From Branchinecta lynchi (taxonomy: Eukaryota; Arthropoda; Branchiopoda; Anostraca; Branchinectidae), in assembly GCA_023053575.1 (NCBI GenBank), contig JAKZAP010000012.1, positions 9,362,230 to 9,426,229 of the forward strand: a stretch of 64,000 nt of DNA, given 5' to 3'. The translations under genes and the position numbers were made by a program. Within the stretch, counting starts at the first letter, position 1; every line of letters starts with the position of its first letter. Under the pieces are notes generated by a model. It was given only the letters and a program-made list of their open reading frames with translations. It was not told where the DNA came from and searched no databases. Positions 56,626 through 64,000 of this stretch are shown here, piece after piece.

Positions 56626-59600
56626 AACGAGACATTTACCGAGTGGCTGGTAATTTTTACCGACTTTTTCTGCAGAACAAACCACTGTTCAACAACAAAT
56701 TTACATTTTTGAAAAAACTCGACTGATTTTCAGAAAATCCGACTATTTTGACAAAAAATCGACCAATTTTCAGAAAACTGACTGTTTCATGAACTGTTTT
56801 GACGAAAAATCGCGGCACTTCGCACCAACTCGGTTATTTTTTTTACCGACTGGTCAACAGCATTGGGGGGGGGGGGGCGCCCCCCTCCCCCCCCCCCAGT
56901 CGTGACGCCCCTGGTCCTTCCAACCAAATTACAAATAAAAATTAGTTTAGCCAATCGGCTACGTCAAAACTTTAAAACGGGTTAGGATCATTCTGACGAC
57001 GTACAAACCCTATGCGACCTTTATTCAATCATGATGTTCTTTACTCTTTTCTTATATTGGTCATGCTCCGTACCTTGTGTTAACCACTCAAAGTGGAAAA
57101 TGTCTGAAATTTGCCGAAACTAAAAACGGGATCAGGAAAAGGCCGAACAGGTTCGAACAAAGCTGAAATATTTGATTCGAAGAAATGTCGTGACTGATAC
57201 GTGTACTATCAGAGCAAGATGAGTAGGAGGAACAAATTCGATGGGTTGCTAACTTTTAGGCGACATCAGTCCCGCCATCCACAAGAATAAGGTAACTTAT
57301 ACAGGATTACAACAATAAGATTAAGCAAACATCTTAATCAAACATCTAATAAACTTCAAATAAAAGTTTTACTTTTAAACAACTATCAGGTTCCGGACGA
57401 ACTACTTGTCCGGCGAGGAAATGGTTTTCACAATCGTGGTCAGCATGTCTTCTTACCCCTAAATCGAACATTTAAACAACTTCAAATGAAACTTTTACTT
57501 TTAACCAACTTTTCGGTTTTTGCCCGATTCCGGACGAACTACTTGTCGGACGAGAAAATTTTTTGCATATCCGTGTTCAGCATCTCTTCTTACCTCATAA
57601 TCGACTATCACATTAGCTGTTTAAAAATATTTTGTTTGTCCCTTAATTTGAACCCCCCACCCCTAAATATAGGGCTACAAAGCCCACCTACGAACTTGAC
57701 CTTACACTTGACCCAAAGAATCTTCACACCAAGTTTCATTAAAATATCTCATTCCCTTCGAGAGTTATCGTGCTGACAGACGGACGGACAGACGGACAAC
57801 TTTTGCGATGTCATAGTTATCCCTCCACTTACGTTTTGGGATCCCAAAAACAACTGTTTCATGAAAAGATGAACTGTTTTCACAAAAGACCGCGGCACTT
57901 CGTGCCTACTCGGTGTTCTTTTTACCGACTGGCAGACAACATTGGGGGGGTGGGGGCACGTGATCTAACTTTTAAGAAATAAACCCATATTTAATTTACT
58001 TTATCCCTTAACAATTTCAAGTTTGTTCTCTTCCGTAGATATCCTTCAGTATCCATGTTATTATCTTTATCTTTTTTTTTCCCATACGTGACGCCCCTGG
58101 TTGGGCGGACAAGGTGTATTTTAAGGCTGGACTGTCTACTTAAAAATTTGCATTTTTTACGAATATGTGGGGCGATTGTTTGCCTCTGGGAAGGGGAAGC
58201 AAGTATTTATCCAAATATTTCTCTCTAGATTAAAGTTTGGCGGTTTGTTCTCGTTCTTTTTGTGTTTTTACGTGGGATCCCAAAACGTAAGTGGAGGGAT
58301 ACCTATGACTTCGTAAAAGTTGTCCGTCTGTCTGTCCGTCTGTCAGCACGATAACCGTCGAAGGGAATGAGATATTTTGATGAAACTTGGTGTGATGACT
58401 CTTTAGGTCAAGGGAGAGGTCGAGTTCGTAGATGGGCTCTGTAGCTCAAGATTTAGGGGTGGGGGAGGGGGTCAAATTAAGGGGCGAATATTTTTACATA
58501 TAATGAGACAGTCGATTTACGAGTAAGAAGACATGCTGAAAACGAATACGAAGACCATTTTCTCGCCGGAGAAGCAGTTCACTCGGAATCGGGCCAAAGC
58601 CTGAAAGCTTGCTAAAAGTCAAAGTTTTATTTAAGGTTGATTTGATGTTTGATTTCGGGGTAAGAAGACATTATGTACATTCATATAAAAATCATTTTCT
58701 CGTCGGACAAGTAGTTCGCACGGAATCAGACCGAAACCGGAAAATTTGTTAAAAGTAAAAGTCGTATAGGGTAAGGATACGCTTCGTTTTAGAGCTTTAG
58801 TTTTTGCAAGACAAGTAGTTCGCCCGGATTCCCGTCGAAACAGGAGATTTGGCAGAAGTAACGCAGGAAGATTCGATCAATTTCGTCAAAGGAGGTAGGA
58901 CGTATAGCCTAGGGGTAAATACACACATGCTGAATTCATATATCTGAACTTGGTTTTCTTGATGATTAGCCATTGGCCTTCATTTTGTTTCTAACTGTGG
59001 ACCCCTCGCACTATTTACTCATCAACTTACAGTATTTTAAAATATTCGAATACTTTAAAACCAGGCTGCGCTTTCAACAAATAACCCAAGTGTTTTACTG
59101 TTTTGAGCCTTTTCCGAGACCCGTTGACTTGTAGCAACATGGAAAAAATTTACATAACAGGTTTTCCTGATGGCAACACTTCTCGCAGACAACCATCGAC
59201 AGCGTGATACACACCGACGGTAGCAAAACAAGGAAGGTGAGAAAATCAGCGGGGTTTAGTTTGAGGGGTTAGAATGTACAGTACGAAACTGGGGTCTCCT
59301 GGGTTAGAAATATATGGAGTTATTATGGAAATACGTTGCATTAGTATTATAGGTAAGACATGTCCTTTAATAGTAAAAATGTTCAAGGAGTCTGGCAAAG
59401 ACCAGATATGTACAAGACCCATTTGACTGGATCAAATATTAAATTTTTGGGATCCCATAGAAACCTTTGGTTTTGTTTATTCTTACTTGCGATAGCCCTT
59501 GTAGACTTCTTTATGCAATAAATCTATCTATCTGTGTTCTTTGCCAGTGGTTCCCAGCCTTTTCCGTACCATCACTTGCAATGTCTTCGATTCTTCTTGA

Positions 59601-62600
59601 AACATTACTGTTTGACACAGGAACAGATTTGACGGCAGCAAGCTAGCTGTTTTGTAATCAATATTATTTCATCGACTTTCACTAGGGCTTGTAATCAGAG
59701 CTATCGCGCACGGGTTGGGAACACCACTCCCCCCAAAGTAGTCTTCCAGACGGTTAAAAAAGAATTCAGTCGACTTTTCGTGGAAACAGTTTTTCAGCCA
59801 GTCAGTAAAACAAGAGCTAAGAGCTCATATGGCACTTGATAAAAGTAGGTGGTACACGAAAGAAGATGAGAACGTCACAAAATACCCTGCCATCCAAAAA
59901 TGCGATTCGGACCCATAAACAGGATATCTAGTTTTACTCAAGTCTGAGCATTACCAGCATCGCCTCGGATCATCTAGGGCAAAACAAGTATTCTACCTTC
60001 CAAGTTTCAACCCAGTAGATCCACTCGTTTGGTCCCTAGACGTGCCACACGATTTCCGGTACCCCCTCCAACTCCCCCTACCGTGGCCGAATCTGATTCG
60101 GACTCTTAAATGGATTATCTGAAGTATTTTCTCTTACCGCCTATTAAGTTTCATTCAAATCTGAGAGTTTTCGGGAACTTTCGGTAACTCTCCCCCCTCC
60201 CCCAACGTCGTTGCATCCAGTTCGAACCCTAAAATATGTCATCTATGGCATGTGATCTCGCTACGCTCCAAGTTTCATTCGAATTGCTCCACTTGTTTGA
60301 CCCCTATGCCAGCCACATCATTTCCGGGACTCCCCTTCCAATTCCCCTTGCTTGTGAGTTATTTAGAGAGTTATTTAGAGGCGAAAGCCTTTTCTCTTGC
60401 ATTGTATTATTGTGGCTTAATACGACTCAGACCCATAAAAGTCACATATCTGACATGTCCTATTCCCGTTCATTAAGTTTGACTGGATTCGGAGCATAGC
60501 CTATCTGCAAATTTCCGGATTCCTCCCCAAAGATGGTCGGATCCAGGAAAACGAGTATCCCTAGAGCATTATGTCTGGTCCTTAAGTCACTAATACACCT
60601 GCAAAGTTTCATCGTTCCTTAGAATATCTGGATCCTAACTGGCGATCACCGGAATTCCGGGAAACAGCCTCCAACTCCCCCATAGAGCCCCGATTCGATC
60701 TGGTTTTGTCAGTTACGTATATAGGGCTAATGCTTTTTCTTTCGGCCAAATTCCATCCCAATACCTCTACTCTAAGCGTTTCACGAGATTTCCGGTAACC
60801 CATTCCAATTCCCCCCCCCCCCACAGGTATCGGATCCGATCAGGAATTGGCGTGGAGCATCTGAGACGATAGCTCTTTCCACTTGCCAAGTTTCATTCAA
60901 TTCCAATAACCCGTTCAAAAGTTATGTATGGCACTAGATCCGTGCTCCCCATCCCTCCACTCCCCCCGTGATGGTTTGATCGGGCAAATGATTATTCTCA
61001 AGTCAGCCTGTTTGGGTCCCTGATACTCCTCCCAAGTTTCATCGTCCTAGCACATCAGGAAGTACCGAACTCGCGGGATCACCAGATTCCAGAGCTCCCC
61101 CCTCCCAACTCCCCCACAGTGCCTGAATCTGGTCCGGTTATGTCAAACTATGGGTTTAGGACTTGTGCTTGTTCTTCCCACAAGTTTCATCTCGATCCCT
61201 CCACTCTAAGCTTTTCCCAAGATTTCCGGCTCCCCCCTCTAGCTCCCCCCAAAGTCACCGGATCCGGTCCGGATTTGAGATGAGTCGTCTGAGACACGGG
61301 GTCTCTCCAAATACCAAGTTTCATTTAGATCCGATCACCCGTTCGAAAGTCATAAATACCTCAAGATTCCAGATTCCCCCTCCCTCCACTCCCCCTAGGA
61401 TGCTCGGACTGGGAACAGACTATTTCCAACTTATTCATTTGGTGTCCCTGATATGCCTTTTTTCATCGTCCTAGCTTATGTGGAAGTGCCCGAACTAGCA
61501 AAACCTGGACAGACCGACCGACAGACGGACAGAAATTGCGATCACTATTGCCGAAGGGCAAGTGCCATAAAAATATCTTGCCCCCAAAAAACCTTTTGGC
61601 TGGTGATGCCTCTGCTGGTTATTAGTCTTTCAGCAATCAAAAATGAGTAAAGCGAGATTTTGAAGCTACAGACTAAACTGAGTTTGGTACCTTCGCATAC
61701 CACTTGCAAGGGTCTCGCGTACCCCTTTGGATACGCATACCGCCGGTTGGGAACCACTGTTCTATGCGATAGCCTACATCTATTTTGGTAACATGAGAGA
61801 CTTAGTCTCAGTTCGTTTGTCTCGTAAAACAATACAGCCTACTTTTGGTTCATAATTAGATTTAACAAAACAAATTGGCGAAATTTCAAAATGTCAGAAT
61901 AGGGTATGTGGTACATGGCTAACAGCTAACGACGTAGTAAGCTTAGTCAGTGGGCGGTAACATAGACTAGACTTTTTCTAGCCCCAAAACACGCCAGTGA
62001 ACCTCGGAAGAACGACACTCGAACGATGACTCAAATCCTGTGTCAGCCAATCAACGGCGTTTGTTGGGGACAGCTGTGGTGAGGATTTCGGCTCTTCCAC
62101 TAGGTAAACGGCGATTCTTCATCGACACGAGGAGTTAGCCATCAGGAGTATTAGAAGAACAGGTGATTCATTCACAATATCGTTGATTTGCATCCAGGCT
62201 AGGCTAAATATTCTGTGTGTTCTTGCCCCTGTTTTTACTTAATGTTGATAAAAGTTGGCCCACACAAAGTGACTGATTTTTACCTTTTAGTCCTCATTCT
62301 GATGGATAAAAAGAGATAAAATAGTAAATAAATCATAACACTTACCAAAATATGCCACACATTCTCATTGGCTCCTTCGAACGAGCAGAATCTGATACTG
62401 ACTCCAAGTAAGCCCTGACCACCCCAAGCTGTTGAAGGGGTCAATTTGACTTCTCGGACTGTCTGTGTCTTACTGCTGTAGATGACCATCTTGACTTCTC
62501 TGCCAATATTCGTCTTTAGAATCTCCTTCAAGTTGTCATTGTCTTGGTCCTTAACAAGAAAAAATCACAAAATAATTTGCCATTTTATTTGATGTATCGA

Positions 62601-63011
62601 TGGATTCTATAAATTTCTTTTGATTTTTTTTTAAATGCTCTACATTTTTTTTTCACTTTCAGGATTATTTCCTATTTCTTTTTAAAGAAAAATCAAGAAG
62701 AAAAGAGTGAACATCTCATCACAAAGTGAGCTCTCAGTAACAAGAATGTAGTAAAACAAAAAGGAATTTGCTTGAAAAAACTAATAGCCTAATGTAAAAA
62801 ATGCCATAAAAGAGGGTGTGAAACTGCTTAAAAAAACCTATAGCCTCATTGGATAGCATAAGTGTATGGCTGTGTAGCCCATATGTTCAGAATGGTGACA
62901 ATTACTACTAAAATATAAACTCATACTCACAAGCCTTGTGTTTTCAATTGCAACAACAAAATCGAAAAAAGCTTCCAAACCAGCATAGTAACCAGGAGAT
63001 CCTTCTTGAAC
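50203..63011 (-). CDS. GORASP: GORASP, Golgi reassembly-stacking protein (5 coding exons; first exon beyond window)
   Basis: Exons 63011-62931, 62549-62346, 56368-56151, 53583-53496 and 50562-50203 join in consistent phase (0, 0, 2/1, 0) and give 316 residues lacking only the N-terminal exon with the myristoylated Gly. The two tandem PDZ-like GRASP domains are complete apart from that exon: PDZ1 has [20 protein letters not shown] and [23 protein letters not shown]2 has [25 protein letters not shown] and [15 protein letters not shown] Pro/Ser-rich regulatory tail follows. GRASPs oligomerise on cis/medial Golgi membranes, link cisternae and support unconventional secretion. The tail is short (about 145 residues versus roughly 240 in human), so mitotic-kinase regulation may be reduced. 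Vertebrate GORASP1 versus GORASP2 cannot be assigned. Confidence 0.94.
50590..50860. mobile_element. AGCGTGTTCC MITE family, diverged copy (GORASP intron)
   Basis: GACGTGTTCCACCCTTCTTA on the left and GGTAAGTAGGTGGAAGACG on the right, with CTTACCACGTTCGGGAGCGT inside. Confidence 0.65.
51190..51335. repeat. ACCGGT element, partial copy
   Basis: AATCACCGGTGGTCTG, AATCGCTAGTGACTGCTCCC and CCTCACCGGTGCGCACTAACC resemble the 19.9-kb copy. Confidence 0.5.
51366..52085. repeat. Long-inverted-repeat element, most complete copy (GORASP intron)
   Basis: The left arm (51400-51520: TTATCCATCATCTATTCACT, GGCTTGAAGGGTCGA, GCGTTACTTCG, AATAATC) is the inverse of the right arm (51950-52065). The outer edges are GTGTAACCGAAAGG and CCTTTTCAGTTAAACTTTAA. 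The unit is about 700 bp with ~120-bp arms and no open frame. Confidence 0.65.
52553..52853. mobile_element. AGCGTGTTCC MITE family, intact copy (GORASP intron)
   Basis: Ends AGCGTGTTCCACCCTTCTA and TAGGATGGAACACGCT; flanks CTCTG and CTCTA are compatible with a 5-bp duplication with one change. Confidence 0.75.
53496..53583 (-). CDS. GORASP: GORASP exon, end of PDZ2 ([13 protein letters not shown])
   Basis: The single leading T completes Ser; then [20 protein letters not shown] and a Lys/Glu-rich KSVEKKEER to donor GTAAGT. Only 88 bases long. Confidence 0.92.
53780..53880 (-). mobile_element. Truncated G/C-tract hAT MITE (GORASP intron)
   Basis: The minus strand reads TTTGCTAGCCAAAATGTGTG, a G run, then ACTTACCGACTGCCTGGTAA, which matches only the left ~100 bases of the 23687 copy. 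Confidence 0.6.
54840..55880 (+). repeat. Tandem region rich in AATTACCGAATTCGGTAA
   Basis: Units marked GAATTACCGAATTC recur at 55461 and 55682 (221 bp apart), each followed by GAATGAGACCAAATAAACAG, AAATCACCGAATTTAC and GACGGACCGAATGC. Weaker units extend to both sides. It sits in the GORASP intron 53584-56150. Confidence 0.65.
56151..56368 (-). CDS. GORASP: GORASP exon, PDZ2
   Basis: It reads [56 protein letters not shown] and SQWGGEG, leaving AG at donor GTAAGA. Confidence 0.95.
56561..56913. mobile_element. G/C-tract hAT MITE with perfect 8-bp duplication (GORASP intron)
   Basis: GTCCTTCC flanks both sides (56553-56560, 56914-56921). Ends CAGAGGCGTTATTAGC and CAGTCGTGACGCCCCTG. There is a G run near each end, a C run at the right, and CGACTGATTTTCAGAAAATC-like short units between. 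Confidence 0.88.
57340..57847 (-). mobile_element. Helentron-like family A, short copy 5, followed by half of a G/C-tract MITE
   Basis: About two and a half core units, CCCCTAAATATAGGGCTAC, GACGGACGGACAGACGG and GTTTTGGGATCCCAAAA are present; the TCTTGTT end is missing. 57848-58099 is the right half of a G/C-tract MITE ending GTGACGCCCCTG, so family A appears to have landed in or replaced its left half. Confidence 0.65.
58274..59477 (+). mobile_element. Helentron-like family A, copy 6 (GORASP intron)
   Basis: Starts GGGATCCCAAAACGTAAG, then GTCCGTCTGTCTGTCCG, core units, and ends GGGATCCCATAGAAACC, then TTTGGTTTTGTT. Confidence 0.72.
59478..59808. other. Short spacer with LINE-like tail
   Basis: AATAAATCTATCTATCT at 59518-59534 looks like a LINE 3' tail. 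Nothing else was recognised. Confidence 0.3.
59809..61577 (-). mobile_element. Helentron-like family B, full-length inverse copy (GORASP intron)
   Basis: On the minus strand it starts TTTTTATGGCACTTGCCC, then a GTCTGTCGGTCGGTC microsatellite, core units with GGGGGAGT and TTGGCAGG-like blocks, and ends CAAGTGCCATATGAGCT, hairpin GAGCT-CTT-AGCTC, then TTGTT. Confidence 0.75.
61578..62345. other. GORASP intron, no feature recognised
   Basis: Nothing assignable beyond a TTGGGAACCACTG block near 61747 that may be a repeat edge. Confidence 0.3.
62346..62549 (-). CDS. GORASP: GORASP exon, rest of PDZ1 and entry to PDZ2
   Basis: 68 codons from [11 protein letters not shown] through [20 protein letters not shown] to [10 protein letters not shown]. 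The acceptor is TTGTTAAG, the donor GTAAGT. Confidence 0.95.
62931..63011 (-). CDS. GORASP: GORASP exon, start of PDZ1
   Basis: 27 codons, [20 protein letters not shown] then AIENTRL. The acceptor is AATTCCAG, the donor GTGAGT, both phase 0. Confidence 0.93.
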
Positions 63012-63234
63012 CTGGAATTAAAGATATTAGGCTAAGCATTTGCGGTTTACTTTGAAATCAATCATTTAACCAGTGACACCCAAAAATCTATTAGTTATCT
63101 CATAACCCAGTCATATACAAATTCTCAGTTTTTAGGCACAGTGCTCATACGCTGCGGGAAGGCAGTGCTGTTGAGTACAGGCACAGTAGGCTAGTGCTAG
63201 GCCCTAGCTCCAGGGTACTATACTCTGGTTGTAC

Positions 63235-63420
63235 CTAGCATTCGGCATAGTCTATGCCTAACGCTGGATACCCTATGCCAAATGCTGGATACATGTGCCC
63301 TGTTGGTAACCTAGCCCTGACCTGCTCTACTATAAAGGAGTTCTGATCGGTTGATTTCTGAGCTTCACTCAAATCTAGTCTTTCATTGGGTTAGGTTAAA
63401 ATATCTAGCATTTGGCAGAT
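63235..63420. repeat. GCATTTGGCATA repeat (inverse copy of 24165-24350)
   Basis: Opens CTAGCATTCGGCATAGTCTA, contains AAGGAGTTCTGATCGGTTGA, and closes TATCTAGCATTTGGCA. Confidence 0.65.
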
Positions 63421-63474
63421 AAACACTCTTTGAGCCCAAGCTGACTTAGAAACATATGTTCATACAAGGGATAA

Positions 63475-63562
63475 CAAGACCGAAGGTTTTGATGGGATCC
63501 CAAAAATTTAATATTTGATCCAGACAATTGGGTCTTGTAGATATCCGATCTTGGCCAGACAT
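63475..63562 (-). mobile_element. Helentron-like family A, 3' end fragment
   Basis: AACAAGACCGAAGG, TTTTGATGGGATCCCAAAAA and CAGACAATTGGGTCTTGTAG match the terminal 85 bases of the family. Confidence 0.65.
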
Positions 63563-64000
63563 CATATAGGGGAGACCAGGGCATTATGGACACTTTTTTA
63601 CAAGATTGTCGATAATATATAAGTGGTAATGACCTTTGCAACGTTCATGGCACCAAGACAAACCTCATCAGTATGGCTATACTTTCGTAACTGATGACAA
63701 TGCTGTATCTATTACTATTATCGTGTTATGAGTGATCTATGGAAAGCTGCACAAGTGTCCATGTATACCAGCATACCGGGGCAAAATGGACACAGTGCAA
63801 GGGTAATATGGACACTAGTGTCCAGTATACACTGGGTAGCTAGGGCTCTGAACTACAAGAGTAGCCAACTGAGTATTTGTTCAGTTTAATTCAAATAATG
63901 GATACAGCTCAGATATATTGGATGTAATTCACATGTTCAGTTAATGACGTGTGTCTAATCATCTACCAATGGCTACTAATGGTGACCAATGGCTAATCAT
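63563..64000. other. Right edge: TGGACAC repeat region, intron of GORASP
   Basis: GGGGAGACCAGGGCATTATG then GACAC, and later GGGGCAAAATGGACAC and ATATGGACACTAGTGTCC, look like a further MITE. The GORASP first exon was looked for here and not found. Confidence 0.4.

Overview
This is TE-rich, intron-rich animal nuclear DNA. The genes are single-copy metazoan genes with GT-AG introns, and most of the remaining DNA is mobile elements: LINE reverse-transcriptase fragments, hAT-type MITEs with 8-bp target-site duplications, long inverted-repeat elements, and minisatellite-bearing elements that resemble Helentron/HINE or 'pearl' repeats. The TE repertoire suggests a non-vertebrate, probably marine invertebrate, but the phylum cannot be fixed from sequence alone.

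Layout, left to right. (1) 284-750 (+): last exon of OXSM, mitochondrial beta-ketoacyl-ACP synthase; the rest lies left of the window. (2) 3931-18759 (+): a complete ARMC5 gene. Five coding exons join in phase to give a 1013-residue protein with N-terminal armadillo repeats, a Ser/Pro-rich acidic linker, a second helical region and a C-terminal BTB domain. Its introns hold three LINE fragments, a Helentron-like element, long-inverted-repeat elements and MITEs. (3) 23379-29386 (-): a complete NKIRAS (kappaB-Ras) gene, three coding exons, 188 residues, with a 2-kb hAT element in its first intron. (4) 30.9-40.5 kb: mostly repeats. (5) 41019-41314 (+): last exon of an unrecognised single-pass membrane protein with two PPxY motifs; one upstream exon (ending 38763) is proposed on phase alone. 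(6) 42.6-47.4 kb: a cluster of Helentron-like copies around a LINE 3' end. (7) 50203-63011 (-): GORASP (GRASP55/65), five coding exons; the short N-terminal exon lies beyond the right edge.

The genes do not form a pathway: fatty-acid synthesis, a ubiquitin-ligase adaptor, an NF-kappaB regulator, a membrane adaptor and a Golgi stacking factor. OXSM, an NKIRAS and a GORASP paralogue all lie on human 3p, so the neighbourhood may preserve ancestral animal linkage. The most interesting structure is in the repeats. Two unrelated-looking minisatellite families share the same end architecture: a T-run start, an inverted repeat recurring just inside the other end, and a terminal TCTTGTT. This suggests non-autonomous Helentron-like elements moved by one machinery. 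Repeat boundaries below were set by eye from end motifs and target-site duplications; those without duplications are approximate.
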